Positions 29,677-39,444 are shown, counted from the stretch's first letter. The stretch is DNA of 64,000 nucleotides from Alphaproteobacteria bacterium (GCA_020852655.1 JADZAI010000071.1:1-64000); one strand, 5' to 3'. Notes: generated from the sequence alone by a model not told the origin. A program made the numbers and translations.

Positions 29677-30099
29677 ATGAACGAGCGCATCGATCTCATC
29701 CTCGATCTCACACGCCGCCTGTCGCAACTGGTCGAGCGCGAGATCGCCCTCATCCAGGCGCAGGAACCGCACCGGCTCGCCGAGCACGAGGAGGAGCGCT
29801 CGCGCCTGTCGCTGCTCTACGCCCGCGAGATGCAGTCGCTTCGCGCCAATCCCGATGTCGCCCGCCGCGCCGAGCAGAGCCGTCTCGACAGCCTGCGCGC
29901 GGAGACGAAGGCCTTCAACGAGACGCTCGAACGCCACCAGCGCCTCATCGCGCGCATGCGCCATGTGACCGAGGGCATCGTCAAGGCGGTGGCCGACGAG
30001 GCGGCGCGGCAGAACGCCCCCCGCACCAGCTACGGCATGTCGGGCTACACCAACCCCGGGCGCGGCGCCGCACCGCTGGCGATCAACCGCAAGATCTGA
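29677..30099 (+). CDS. FlgN-like flagellar chaperone
   Basis: 140 residues, all helical and charged: MNERIDLILDLTRRLSQLVE, then EREIALIQAQEPHRLAEHEEE, the pattern of FlgN-type chaperones for hook-associated proteins. The C-terminus ends GYTNPGRGAAPLAINRKI, a tail that may bind cargo. It follows the flgJ-like gene by about 60 bp. The family call is from pattern and position; remote homologues vary a lot. Confidence 0.65.
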   Translation: MNERIDLILDLTRRLSQLVEREIALIQAQEPHRLAEHEEERSRLSLLYAREMQSLRANPDVARRAEQSRLDSLRAETKAFNETLERHQRLIARMRHVTEGIVKAVADEAARQNAPRTSYGMSGYTNPGRGAAPLAINRKI

Positions 30100-30171
30100 A
30101 ATTCGGGTCTGACCCGCAGCCTCAATCGGGTGCCGTGGTGAGGAGCTGCGGCCATCCTGTAGGTCTCAGCC

Positions 30172-30846
30172 TCAGGCCGGCGGCGGGCCGTTCGGCATCG
30201 TCGTCGCCATCGCCCGCCGGTAGCCCGGCCGCGCCGCCATACGATCCAGGAACGCGTTGATCTCAGGATACGGGGCCAGCCCGCGCCGGTCGTCGTGGAA
30301 GAGCGGCGTCACCTCGATCACGCCGATGGTCGCGAGGCCCGCCATGCGCAGCGGGAAATGCATCATGATGTCGGCGGCGGTGAATTCCTCGCCGGCGAAA
30401 TACGTCGTCTTCGCCAGTTGGTCTTCGGCGAAGCGCAGCACCCGCGCGCTGCCGCCGAGATAGAGGAACTGCGTGTCGGGCGGCGGATTCTCGCGCGCGA
30501 GCTGAAGCACCAGCCGCTCCATCATGCCGCGGAACATGCCGGTGCCCTCCGCGAAATGCATCCATTGCACATAGGCCGGGAAGTCCGGCGACGACGGCTT
30601 CGGCTGGAGCCGCCCGTCGCCGTAGCGCGCCAGGATATATTCCAGGATCGCGCCGGACTCGACCAGCGTCACGTCGCCGTCCTGGAGGATCGGCGCCATC
30701 CGCATCACATGCGCCTGCTCCAGCGCCACGAGCGAGCCCATGATGTCGCCGGCGATATATTTCAGCTCATACGGCAGGCCCAGCTCCTCGCAGAGCCAAG
30801 CGACGCGCTCCGACCGGCGCCCTTCGATATGATGGATCACCAGCAT
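30172..30846 (-). CDS. Glutathione S-transferase family protein
   Basis: 224 residues with an N-terminal thioredoxin-fold domain (LVIHHIEGRRSERVAWLCEE, glutathione-contact DGDVTLVESGAILEYIL) and a C-terminal helical domain (FAGEEFTAADIMMHFPL). The ESxAI motif is intact. It is coupled to a second GST gene with 2 bp between stop and start. Substrate unknown. Confidence 0.85.
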   Translation of the reverse strand: MLVIHHIEGRRSERVAWLCEELGLPYELKYIAGDIMGSLVALEQAHVMRMAPILQDGDVTLVESGAILEYILARYGDGRLQPKPSSPDFPAYVQWMHFAEGTGMFRGMMERLVLQLARENPPPDTQFLYLGGSARVLRFAEDQLAKTTYFAGEEFTAADIMMHFPLRMAGLATIGVIEVTPLFHDDRRGLAPYPEINAFLDRMAARPGYRRAMATTMPNGPPPA

Positions 30847-30848
30847 GG

Positions 30849-31658
30849 TCAGGCTCCGTCCGCGAAGCGCGCGGTGTCGGTGAAGCGGATGTCGTCGTTC
30901 TTCAGCCCGTCGACGACGACCTGGAGGCCGCCCGACCGGATCATCCATTCCAGCCGGTGGTCGCGGAACTGGCGCTTGAACAGGCCCGACTTCACCCATT
31001 GCGAGACGCCCTCCATCGCCGGGATGGTCGCGAGCGCCTCCTCCACCGTCTTGGCAACCGAGGGCCGCGCCCGCCCGCGCGCCAGCCAGTCGGCGAGCCC
31101 CGAGCCGGCCGCCGGCTCGATCCCGAACATGCTCGACATCGTCACATAGGGCAGCGCCGCGAGATCGCCCCAGCCGAAGCGATCGCCCGCAAGCCACGGC
31201 CGCGCGCCGAAGAGCCGCCCGAGCCAGGCATGCATATGCCCGACCTGCACCTCCGCCGCCCGCCGCAGCACCGGCCCCAGCTCGGCGCCGCCGCGCCCGA
31301 AGAAGCGGATCTCGCCGAGGCCCCAGTTGATCGCTTCCCAATGCGTGTCGCAGACCTCCTCGATCGTCCGCATGCGGGCCCGGTCTATCGGCGCCTTCGG
31401 CATCATCGCGGGTTCGGGGAAGGTCTCTTCCAGATATTCGAGGATGATCGTCGAATCGAACAGCGTGACGCCGCCATGCTGAAGCGCCGGCACCTCGAAG
31501 CGCGGGTTGAGCTGGGCCAGCGTCGGGTTCGGACCGCCCGTGCCGATCGCCTCCGGCGTGCGGAACTCGAACGCCAGCCCCTTCTCGCGCAGAAGAATGC
31601 GGATCTTCTGCGCATAGGGCGAAAGCGGATGCTCATAGAGCAGGATCGGTGACGTCAC
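30849..31658 (-). CDS. Glutathione S-transferase family protein
   Basis: 269 residues from GTG 31656-31658 with GGGAGG seven bases upstream. It has a thioredoxin-fold N-terminus (LYEHPLSPYAQKIRILLREK, FDSTIILEYLEETFP) and a helical C-terminal domain (LAGDRFGWGDLAALPYV). It is first in a two-gene GST operon. The long C-terminal extension after residue 210 is unusual. Confidence 0.82.
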   Translation of the reverse strand: MTSPILLYEHPLSPYAQKIRILLREKGLAFEFRTPEAIGTGGPNPTLAQLNPRFEVPALQHGGVTLFDSTIILEYLEETFPEPAMMPKAPIDRARMRTIEEVCDTHWEAINWGLGEIRFFGRGGAELGPVLRRAAEVQVGHMHAWLGRLFGARPWLAGDRFGWGDLAALPYVTMSSMFGIEPAAGSGLADWLARGRARPSVAKTVEEALATIPAMEGVSQWVKSGLFKRQFRDHRLEWMIRSGGLQVVVDGLKNDDIRFTDTARFADGA

Positions 31659-31729
31659 AGCTATGCCTCCCGGCGCGTTTGCTGCGCCGAGAAGAATACG
31701 CCGGGCGGCCCGATGCAATGCGCCGGATG

Positions 31730-32134
31730 TCAGCCCGGGAAGCGCTCGAAGGTCGGGATGCCGGGCGGGACCAGATGGAAGCTCTGCTTGTCGGCAAGCT
31801 GGATCGCGACCTGTGACCCGCCATAGATCGAGGGATCGTCCAGCGTCCCGACCTTGAGGATCAGCGCGCCCGGCGAGCGCGGCGAGCGTGTCAGGATATG
31901 CGTGCCGCAGGTGCCGCAGAACTCGCGCGTCGCCGCCCCATCCAGATCGCTGCGCGCGAATTTCGCCGGCGTGCCTTCATAGGCGAAGCCCTGCTCCGGC
32001 AGGCCCATCACATAGTTCGGCCCGCCGCCCGAGATGTACTGGCATTCGCGGCAATGGCACTGCGCCTTGAACAGCGGCGCGCCCGCCGCCTTGTACTTGA
32101 CCGCCCCGCAATAGCACCGGCCCGTGATCGTCAT
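31730..32134 (-). CDS. GFA (glutathione-dependent formaldehyde-activating-like) protein
   Basis: 134 residues with the zinc-binding pattern of the GFA/CENP-V fold: RCYCGAVKY, QCHCRECQ and EFCGTCGTHI supply the Cys ligands. The C-terminal segment QSFHLVPPGIPTFERFPG is common in this family. Most members have unknown substrates. It is a single gene next to the GST pair. Confidence 0.85.
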   Translation of the reverse strand: MTITGRCYCGAVKYKAAGAPLFKAQCHCRECQYISGGGPNYVMGLPEQGFAYEGTPAKFARSDLDGAATREFCGTCGTHILTRSPRSPGALILKVGTLDDPSIYGGSQVAIQLADKQSFHLVPPGIPTFERFPG

Positions 32135-32545
32135 GCTCGCCTCCGTCGCTGTCGCCGCCAGCTTAGGACGAAAGAAAGCGGACAGGCGACGGCCGCGGTG
32201 TCTACACGAAGCCCGCCGCGCCTTCCGATCATCCGGCAACGGATCACGAAACTCGCAGACCGCTATATGACGCCGCGTGCGAAGATAGGTAGTTTTACGT
32301 ATATCGGCGGACCACGCCGACCAGCGGGGACTGCGAAGAATGGCCCTGCCAATGCCGGCGAGCGCACAGGACATTATCCCCGGATTGCTGCGGTGTTTCG
32401 CGGACGGCGAAACGACACCGCGGCATCTCCGGCCGGAGCGCAACGCAAGCTCCGTTAAGCATTTTCAACCTTTTTCGGCGGTTCCGCGGTCGGTGGAACG
32501 GTCCTATCCATTTTCGGAAATCTTGCGGAAAATTTCCTATCAGGC
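32135..32545. other. Intergenic region upstream of the XRE regulator
   Basis: No convincing gene. It contains a 7-bp dyad, GTTTCGC (32395-32401) with GCGAAAC (32407-32413). GGAAAT/ATTTCC half-sites lie within 40 bp of the XRE start and could be an operator for that regulator. Confidence 0.4.
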
Positions 32546-32962
32546 ATGATTCTGGGCATGGGGACACGTACAGCAACCGACATCGACGCCCACGTTGGCG
32601 CCCGCATCCGCCTGCGACGCATGCTTATTGGCTTGAGTCAGGAACGTTTGGGCGATGCCCTGGGCGTTACCTTTCAGCAGATCCAGAAATACGAGCGCGG
32701 TGCGAACCGTATCAGCGCCAGCAAGCTCTACGAGGTGAGCCGTGTGCTTGGCGTGCCGGTATCTCACTTTTTGGATGGCCTGAACGGGCAGAATGCGCAG
32801 AAGCCGCAGCCGCCCAAGGGGCCGGACGGCACCGAGAACATCATGGAATTCGTGCGCAGCCCGGAAGGCCTCGCGCTGAACCGGGCCTTCGCCGCCATCG
32901 AGGACCCGCGCAAGAAGCGCGCAGTGCTCGATCTCGTGCGCATCATGGCGGACGAAGACTGA
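32546..32962 (+). CDS. XRE-family transcriptional regulator
   Basis: 138 residues. A helix-turn-helix of the Cro/C1 type ([20 protein letters not shown], then [18 protein letters not shown]) spans about residues 18-72. The C-terminal part ([32 protein letters not shown]) is typical of a widespread alphaproteobacterial regulator group whose ligand is unknown. A second ATG four codons in (MGTRTA) is also possible. Confidence 0.85.
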   Translation: MILGMGTRTATDIDAHVGARIRLRRMLIGLSQERLGDALGVTFQQIQKYERGANRISASKLYEVSRVLGVPVSHFLDGLNGQNAQKPQPPKGPDGTENIMEFVRSPEGLALNRAFAAIEDPRKKRAVLDLVRIMADED

Positions 32963-33019
32963 AGCTCGCGCCGACCTGCGGATACGGCATCGCCCGTGCC
33001 GGCGACGCCGTCCGCCGTC

Positions 33020-33178
33020 CTATCGGAAGTGCAGATTGCCCGTCAGCAGCAGCACGACGATGACGATGAGCACCAGTCCGAAGACCGAGATGCCGCCTGT
33101 CGCCCCGTAGGACCGGTACCCGTAATAGGGACCGCCGAAAAGCAGCAGAAGAAGTACGATGATCAGCAGTAAGGTCAT
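33020..33178 (-). CDS. Small DUF3309-like membrane protein
   Basis: 52 residues: two hydrophobic segments (LLLIIVLLLLLFGG and VFGLVLIVIVVLLLL) separated by a Tyr/Gly-rich turn (PYYGYRSYGATGG). This is the layout of DUF3309-type small proteins. GGGAG lies about eight bases before the ATG. The gene is too short for most gene finders but is well formed; function unknown. Confidence 0.65.
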   Translation of the reverse strand: MTLLLIIVLLLLLFGGPYYGYRSYGATGGISVFGLVLIVIVVLLLTGNLHFR

Positions 33179-33297
33179 GAGCGTTGCTCCCGTCGCCGCG
33201 GGATAACCGCTGACCGCCCTGAAAGTTCCCGGGCTGCGAAGGCCGGACCGAAGCTACGGCGCGTCCGTATACGGATGATCGGTGGCGGCGCCCGGAG

Positions 33298-36015
33298 CTA
33301 GGTCAGCGTCCCCGCGGAGGACGAGCCGGCCAACAGCCGCTGAAGGCCCGCACTGTAGTTGGAGAGCTGCGCGGTCAGATAGGCCGGCACCGTGCCGCCC
33401 GTCTTGCCCTTGGTCTCCTTGGCCGCATTCTCGGCCATCAGCTTCTTGGTTTCCGGGTCCATCGTCAGTTCGCGATAGGCCTTGCGGATTTCCGCCATGG
33501 CGGATTCGAGCGCCGACTTCGTCGTCACCGCAGCGTCGGTGCTGGCGAGCGAATACGACGCCTTCAGGCCCAGCGCATAGGTCGGTATCTCGCCGTCGGC
33601 GAGCACCGGCGTTTCGCCCGGCGCGAGCGGCTTCATGATCTTGCCCGGCGTCAGCCCGAGCCCTTGCAGCGCATCGAACTGGCCGGTGCCGGATTTCAGG
33701 GTGATCGTCGTGCCGTCGCGCGGCTCGATGCGCACCTTCTCACCCGCACTCGAGCGCGCGACGCTCGCCTTGCCTTCCAGGCCCAGTACGCGATTGATCT
33801 TGCGCGCCAGCGTGGTCATCGTCTCGCCGGCTTCGATGGTGATCTTGCGCGCGGTGAAGTCGCCGATCTGGACCTCGAACCAGTCGCCCGCCCGGGCCGT
33901 CGTCTGCGCCGTGATCGTGCGCGCCATCGGAGCGCTCAGCGTGCCCTTCGGCAGGCCCAGCGCATCCAGCACCGAGGCGCCTTCTAGGTCGACCGCGATG
34001 CCGCGGCCGAAGCCCTCGCCGCCGGTGACGCCGAACTGGCGTGTCCATTGTACCGCGCCGCTGCTGTCGATCTCCGCCGTGAAGGCGTTCGCCGCATCGG
34101 GATGCGTCTGGGTGGCGCCGGGGAGCTGGCCCTTGGTGTCGCCCGCGACGAAGACGCGTCCGTTCTCGACCGCGATGCCGTTGATCCTGTCGGCCGCGCC
34201 CGAACCCAGGAACGACACGAAGCCCTGCGTCACGCTGGAGCCGCCGTCGGTCAGCTTCAGGACGAAGCCGTCCTGCGCGCCCGAATAGGCGCCGGCCAGC
34301 GTGGCGCCGCTGCCGAAGCTGCTGTTGGCCGTAGCGCCGGCGACATAGACCGACGTGCCGTCGACGGCGAGGCCGCCGATCGAGCCGGCCGAGCCGAGCG
34401 AACCCAGCGTCTGCGACCACATCTCCGCGCTGGTCGCATCGACCGCCGAGAACTTCCGCACGACGGCCTGGCCCGCCTCGTTGGTCGCGACCACCAGGTT
34501 GCCGTCGTCGGCGATCGCCAGCCCGCTCAGCTTCTCGTCCGCCGCCGTGCCGAACTGGCGCGTGTAGAGCCGCTTGCCGTCGTCGTCATACTTGACGATG
34601 TAGCCGTCGACGCCGCCGTTCGAGGCCGCGGCGCCCGCCATGCGGCCCTTTACGTTGCCGCCGACATAGATCGCATCATCGTCGCCGATGGCGAGCGCCG
34701 TCGCGCCGTCTTCCAGCGACGAGCCGAGCTGGCGGATGAAGGCCTCTTCGCCGTTCGCCTTGATCTTGACGACGAAGCTGTCCGACCGCCCGAGCGACGG
34801 CGTGCTCGTCAACTGCCCGGTGATCTGGCCTGCGACGACCGCAGCCCCGGTGCTGTCCACCGCGAGCGCCAGGCCGTCGACCTTGTCGGTCGCGCCCAGG
34901 AGCTTGGTCCACAGCAGATTGCCGGCCGAGTCATACTTCTTCAGCATGACGTCCTGGGCCGCCTGGTTGAACTGGGTGCCCTGGTCGGCGTCGGTCGTGC
35001 CGAGCACATAGGAATTGCCCTGCGCGTCCTGCGCCGTCGTCTTGACCTTCAGTTCCTCGTCCTCGCCGCCCATCTCGGCGCGGAAGACCGTCTGCTGGCC
35101 GGTGGGCGTGACGCTCAGCTTGCGCAGTTCCGCGCCGTCCGCCCCCTGGTTGGCGAGATAGAGCGCCGGCGTGCCTCCGGTGGCGCTGAACGTCAGCTGT
35201 TCGAAGCCGTTGCCGTTGACCTTCAGCGCATATTGCTTCGGCGGCGCGGTCTCGCCGTCCTTCACCTCGGGCTGCGGAAGTTCCACGCGCTGAAGCCGCG
35301 TGTTCACGCCGGCGGCCTTGAGCTTGTCGTTGATGAAGTTGATGACGTTGCCGAGATTGCGCGGCAACTGCGGATCCATCTGGGCGATGTTGACGAGAAC
35401 ATTCTTCGTCGTCGAACCCGCCTTCACGGTGATATTGAACTCGGTCGAGTTCGCCGCATCGGACAGCCATGCGATCGGCGCCTGCACGTCGCCCTTGACC
35501 AGCGTCCGGGTCTGGAAGCCGTAATTGACCCGCGCCACGGCCGCATCCGTCTCGGCGTTCTTCTTCTTCGGCCCGGTAATCAGCGACAGCGTATCGAGCG
35601 AAAGGCCGCTCGCATATTTCATCACTTCGGCGAAACCGGTCTGGAAGCGCCGGTCGAGGCCGGTCAGCACGCCCGAAGCCGTCTCCTTGTCCGACGCCTT
35701 GTTCGCCAAGGTCTGCAAGGTCGAGAGCGCCTTGTAGAGCGCGAAGAGCTTCTTGTAGTCGTCCGGCACGCCTTCCTTGTCGAACGAGGAATCGCTCTCG
35801 TTGACGAATTTCTCGGTCCGGAGCGCATCGACCAGCTTGTTGCTGTCGCCCGACGCGTTGCTGGAATCCCAGGGCGTGGTGATGTCGACCTTGGTCGCGG
35901 ACGTGCTCGTGCCGCTGGCCGCCGCGGCGCGCGACGCCTTCGACGCCTGGAGCAGCATGTTCGTGTAACCGGTGTAGCCGGTCAGCACGGACAGATCCAT
36001 CGACACGATCGCCAC
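33298..36015 (-). CDS. Large SBBP-type beta-propeller repeat protein
   Basis: 905 residues. Residues about 290-680 hold repeated blades with the SBBP pattern (LKKYDSAGNLLWTKLLGAT, VKIKANGEEAFIRQLGSS, VKYDDDGKRLYTRQFGTA). The N-terminal 280 residues are helical, and a C-terminal segment (ARKITIEAGETMTTLARKIN) resembles flagellin or hook-associated protein domains. No signal peptide is visible, so export could be through the flagellar gate. From memory, Caulobacter encodes a similar protein annotated FlaEY near its flagellin genes; I have not verified this. A CtrA box lies in the divergent promoter. Confidence 0.65.
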   Translation of the reverse strand: MAIVSMDLSVLTGYTGYTNMLLQASKASRAAAASGTSTSATKVDITTPWDSSNASGDSNKLVDALRTEKFVNESDSSFDKEGVPDDYKKLFALYKALSTLQTLANKASDKETASGVLTGLDRRFQTGFAEVMKYASGLSLDTLSLITGPKKKNAETDAAVARVNYGFQTRTLVKGDVQAPIAWLSDAANSTEFNITVKAGSTTKNVLVNIAQMDPQLPRNLGNVINFINDKLKAAGVNTRLQRVELPQPEVKDGETAPPKQYALKVNGNGFEQLTFSATGGTPALYLANQGADGAELRKLSVTPTGQQTVFRAEMGGEDEELKVKTTAQDAQGNSYVLGTTDADQGTQFNQAAQDVMLKKYDSAGNLLWTKLLGATDKVDGLALAVDSTGAAVVAGQITGQLTSTPSLGRSDSFVVKIKANGEEAFIRQLGSSLEDGATALAIGDDDAIYVGGNVKGRMAGAAASNGGVDGYIVKYDDDGKRLYTRQFGTAADEKLSGLAIADDGNLVVATNEAGQAVVRKFSAVDATSAEMWSQTLGSLGSAGSIGGLAVDGTSVYVAGATANSSFGSGATLAGAYSGAQDGFVLKLTDGGSSVTQGFVSFLGSGAADRINGIAVENGRVFVAGDTKGQLPGATQTHPDAANAFTAEIDSSGAVQWTRQFGVTGGEGFGRGIAVDLEGASVLDALGLPKGTLSAPMARTITAQTTARAGDWFEVQIGDFTARKITIEAGETMTTLARKINRVLGLEGKASVARSSAGEKVRIEPRDGTTITLKSGTGQFDALQGLGLTPGKIMKPLAPGETPVLADGEIPTYALGLKASYSLASTDAAVTTKSALESAMAEIRKAYRELTMDPETKKLMAENAAKETKGKTGGTVPAYLTAQLSNYSAGLQRLLAGSSSAGTLT

Positions 36016-36120
36016 GCGGCAAATCCCTCGCGGCGGGAAGGACCTTCCTCCCGCGCAACCGCCAGAATGCCTTCGCGGCGGTTAAGAGCGTCTGAAAATC
36101 GCCCGGCGCATTTACCATGC

Positions 36121-36135
36121 TTAACGAACCGTTAA
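36121..36135. promoter_or_regulatory. CtrA box between the SBBP gene and a TPR glycosyltransferase
   Basis: TTAACGAACCGTTAA is an exact TTAA-N7-TTAA site in a divergent intergenic region. It would overlap codons 2-7 if the TPR gene began at ATG 36117, so it also argues for the later start at 36159. Confidence 0.65.
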
Positions 36136-36158
36136 GCCGATTGGGCAACCATGGCGGC

Positions 36159-37664
36159 ATGGCGCCCTTGCCGCATTCCTCCGCCCCTGCCCGCCTCTAC
36201 GAACAGGGTATCGCCGCGCTGGACGCCGGCCGGCACGCCGAGGCCGTCATCGCGCTGGAACAGGCGCTCGCCGGCAATCCGGGCGACCCCGCGACGCTCT
36301 ACGCCCTCGGCGAGGCGGCAGCGCAGCTCGGCCTGCACCAGACGGCAGCGCGCTTCTTCCAGGAAGTGCTGATCGTCGCGCCCGACCGGCACGAGGCGAC
36401 GATCCGCCTGTCCCGCGCCCTTTCCGCCATGATGCGCCACGGCGACGCCGTCGACGCACTCCGCGACGCCCTCGCGCGCTTCCCCGAGCAGGCCGGCCTC
36501 TGGCTCGCCCTCGGCAACACCGTCCGCGAGACCGGCGACATCGACAACGCCGTCACCTTCTACCGCGAGGCGCTGCGCCTGAACCCCGGCTCGGTCGAAG
36601 CGCGCGGCAACCTCGCCGACCTCATCTTCGACGCCGGCGAGATCACCGAGGCCCTGGCGCTCTACGACGACGCGCTGCGCCGCGCCCCCGCCAATGCCCA
36701 GCTTCACGTCAATCGCGGGCTTGCCCTGCTGACCAAGGGCGACATCGACGCCGGCTGGCGCGACTATGAGTGGCGGCTGAAGATCCCCGCCCGGGTCATC
36801 GAACGCACCGGCGCGCCGAAGCGCTGGGACGGCGCGCCGCGCAAGGGCCGCACGCTGCTCGTCATGGCCGAACAGGGCGTCGGCGACCAGCTCGCCTTCG
36901 CATCCTTCCTGCCGCAATTGCTGGAGGACGGCCCGGTCATCCTCGAATGCGAGCCGCGCCTCGTGCCCATGTTCGCCCGCTCGCTGCCGCGCCTGAAGGT
37001 GCGGCCGAGCGTCATCAAGCGCGAGGGCGCGACGCTCCGCGCCGACTACACCTGGCTGCGCGAAGTCGGCGGCGCCGCGCTGTCGATCGAACTCGCCAGC
37101 CTGCCCCGCCGCTGCGGCGGCAAGCCGCGCGATCCCCAGCCCTGGCTGAAGCCCGACCCCGCCGAACGCGACGCCTGGCTCGCCTGGCGCCGCACCCTCG
37201 GCCACGAGCGTGTCGTCGCGATTTCGTGGCGCAGCGGACTCAAGGGCGGCCTGCGCGACACGCAATATGCCCCGCTCGCCCGCTGGGCGCAGTTCATCGG
37301 CAAGCTCGATGCCGCCGTCGTCGTCGCGCAATACGGCCAGGTCGACGGCGAGATCGAGACGCTGGAGGCGCTGAGCGGCCGCAAGCTGCACATCCCGCCG
37401 GCGCTCGACCAGAAGCTGGAACTCGACCGCACCGCCGCGCTGCTCTCGGCGATGGATGCCATCGTCTCCGCCCCCACGGCCGTCGCCTCGATCGCCGGTG
37501 CGCTCGGCGTGCCGACCTACAAGGTGCTGCATCTCGGCTCATGGACCGCGATGGGCGCCGACCGCGAACCCTTCACGCCGTCGGTCGTCTGCGTCACGCC
37601 CGACCATGCCGGGCAATGGCGCCTCGTCTTCGAACGCGTGCTCAGCCGGCTCGGGCCAGCCTGA
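36159..37664 (+). CDS. TPR-glycosyltransferase, FlmG-like
   Basis: 501 residues. About 200 N-terminal residues form TPR repeats (LYEQGIAALDAGRHAEAVIA, ALGEAAAQLGLHQTAARFFQ, ALGNTVRETGDIDNAVTFYR). The C-terminal 250 residues look like a GT-B sugar transferase (LLVMAEQGVGDQLAFASFLP, VVAQYGQVDGEIETLEAL, APTAVASIAGALGVPTYK). Caulobacter FlmG has this layout and transfers pseudaminic acid to flagellin. The gene converges on the pseF-pseG fusion (23-bp overlap). The target protein is inferred. Confidence 0.7.
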   Translation: MAPLPHSSAPARLYEQGIAALDAGRHAEAVIALEQALAGNPGDPATLYALGEAAAQLGLHQTAARFFQEVLIVAPDRHEATIRLSRALSAMMRHGDAVDALRDALARFPEQAGLWLALGNTVRETGDIDNAVTFYREALRLNPGSVEARGNLADLIFDAGEITEALALYDDALRRAPANAQLHVNRGLALLTKGDIDAGWRDYEWRLKIPARVIERTGAPKRWDGAPRKGRTLLVMAEQGVGDQLAFASFLPQLLEDGPVILECEPRLVPMFARSLPRLKVRPSVIKREGATLRADYTWLREVGGAALSIELASLPRRCGGKPRDPQPWLKPDPAERDAWLAWRRTLGHERVVAISWRSGLKGGLRDTQYAPLARWAQFIGKLDAAVVVAQYGQVDGEIETLEALSGRKLHIPPALDQKLELDRTAALLSAMDAIVSAPTAVASIAGALGVPTYKVLHLGSWTAMGADREPFTPSVVCVTPDHAGQWRLVFERVLSRLGPA

Positions 37665-39444
37665 CCGTCGCGTTCGCCGCAACGCGCCGCGCGATCTCGG
37701 CCGCCAGGCGGTCTGCGCCCTGCCCGTCGATCGCCAGACGGCCCGCCGCCGCCATCGCACGGCGCTGCTCGGGATCGGCCACCAGCCGCGCGATTGCATC
37801 CGTCACCTTGCGGTCGTTCAGCCCGGCGACAACACCCATGTTAAGTCCGAAGCCCGCATCCTCGAAGGCCTGCGCCGACAGCGCGTGGTCGCCGGTGAGG
37901 CCCAGATACAGCGCCGGCGTGCCGACATGCGCGCATTCGAAGGCCGAGACGCCATAGGCGATCACCGCAAGGTCGCATTCCGCCGCCACCGGCAGCAGCG
38001 AGTCAGGCGCAAAGCGGATATCCGCATCCGGCGCCGCTGCCTGGCAGGCATCGGCCAGCGCTTCAGGGAAACGCGTCGCCGGGCCGATCACCACGACCGG
38101 CGTCACGCGACGGCCCGCCGCTGCGACCGCCTTCACGGCGCGCAAGGTCAGCCCCTGCGGATCGCTGCCGCCCATCGCGACCAGCACCTTCAGCGTCGCG
38201 CGGCCCGCATCCAGCGGCCGCGGCACGCGCCACGGCTCGCTCCCCATCAGCGCCCACGACCAGCCGACGCAGAGATCGACGTCGCCGCCCGGCCACGCCA
38301 GCGCCCGCGTCTGACCGACCGGCGGATACACCGCGATATGCGCCGCGAGCCGGCGCGGCGAGGCATCGTCCACCGCGACGATCAGCGGCACCTGATCGCG
38401 CAGGCTCCGCACGTCGGACTCCGAGAGATCCGTCCGCACGTCGAGCACCAGCCCCAGCGCCGCATGGGCGCGGAGCACGTCCGAGATCCAGTCCCGCTCG
38501 CGCGTCCCCGCCGGACACAGCGCCACGGGAAACCCCGCCGCCTCGACCAGCGCCGAGGCCTTGCCCGCCGCATCCATCGCGAACACGGCCCCGAGGCCTT
38601 GCCTGTCGCGCAGCGCCTTCGACAGGCTGAGGCAGCGCTTCACATGGCCCATGCCCAGCGCCTCGCCGCCGTCGCAGCGGATGAGCACCGTGCCGGCCGT
38701 CGCCGTCGCCGCCTTCTGCTTCACATTGGCGTTGAGGCCGAGCAGCGAGCGGTCGCGCCGCAGCAACCCGATGAGATCGGTCAGCGACGCCTCGCCCGCC
38801 TGCGCCTTCAGCCGGTCATAGACCGCCTCGATGAAGGCGACATCGTCAGGCGTGTCGACGGAAAGCCGCGCGCCTTCGAAGGCATAGGCGGGATCGGGGG
38901 TCATCAACGCAACCTTGATGCGATGCGAATGGAGTTTCAGCCAGCCGGTGACGTGCTCGCGCGCGACCGGGTCTTCGCGCGCCTCGGTGAGCATGAGGTT
39001 CAGCGCGCGCCGGCTCATCGGATCGACGCCGTCATGCAGCGCCACCGTGCCGGGCTTCAGCAGGACGAAGTCCGCGTCCTCCGCCAGCATCGCGTCGAGC
39101 ATCGCGTCGATGAAGGCCGCGTCGATCAGCGGCGCGTCGGCATTGACCCTGACGATGATGTCGGGATCGCAGGCCTCCGCCGCCAGCGCAAAACGCCCGA
39201 GCACGTCGTCCTCCGAGCCGCGCACGCAGGCGACGCCCGCGCGCTCCGCCCAGGCGGCGAGCGGATCGTCAACCGGATTGGTCGTCGTCGCGAGCACGAC
39301 CTGGCCGATATGCCGCGAGCCCTTCAGCCGGTGGATGACGTGCCAGATCAGTGGCTGGCCGGCGATCACGCGCAGCGACTTGCCCGGCAGGCGCGTCGAG
39401 CCCATGCGGGCCTGCACGATCGCGGCAATGCGCGGCGCGCTCAT
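37642..39444 (-). CDS. Fused PseF-type cytidylyltransferase and PseG hydrolase
   Basis: 600 residues combining two steps of CMP-pseudaminic acid synthesis. Residues 1-240 are an SpsF-type nucleotidyltransferase (AAIVQARMGSTRLPGKSLRV, VRVNADAPLIDAAFID) expected to activate the sugar with CTP. Residues about 255-600 match PseG, the UDP-sugar hydrolase: RCDGGEALGMGHVKRCLSLS (GxGHxxRC), VAMGGSDPQ, AYGVSAFECAHVGTPAL. In most bacteria, and as FlmC and FlmD in Caulobacter, these are separate proteins. The start overlaps the pseI stop (ATGA). The PseG half is clearer than the exact substrate of the first half. Confidence 0.82.
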   Translation of the reverse strand: MSAPRIAAIVQARMGSTRLPGKSLRVIAGQPLIWHVIHRLKGSRHIGQVVLATTTNPVDDPLAAWAERAGVACVRGSEDDVLGRFALAAEACDPDIIVRVNADAPLIDAAFIDAMLDAMLAEDADFVLLKPGTVALHDGVDPMSRRALNLMLTEAREDPVAREHVTGWLKLHSHRIKVALMTPDPAYAFEGARLSVDTPDDVAFIEAVYDRLKAQAGEASLTDLIGLLRRDRSLLGLNANVKQKAATATAGTVLIRCDGGEALGMGHVKRCLSLSKALRDRQGLGAVFAMDAAGKASALVEAAGFPVALCPAGTRERDWISDVLRAHAALGLVLDVRTDLSESDVRSLRDQVPLIVAVDDASPRRLAAHIAVYPPVGQTRALAWPGGDVDLCVGWSWALMGSEPWRVPRPLDAGRATLKVLVAMGGSDPQGLTLRAVKAVAAAGRRVTPVVVIGPATRFPEALADACQAAAPDADIRFAPDSLLPVAAECDLAVIAYGVSAFECAHVGTPALYLGLTGDHALSAQAFEDAGFGLNMGVVAGLNDRKVTDAIARLVADPEQRRAMAAAGRLAIDGQGADRLAAEIARRVAANATVRLARAG

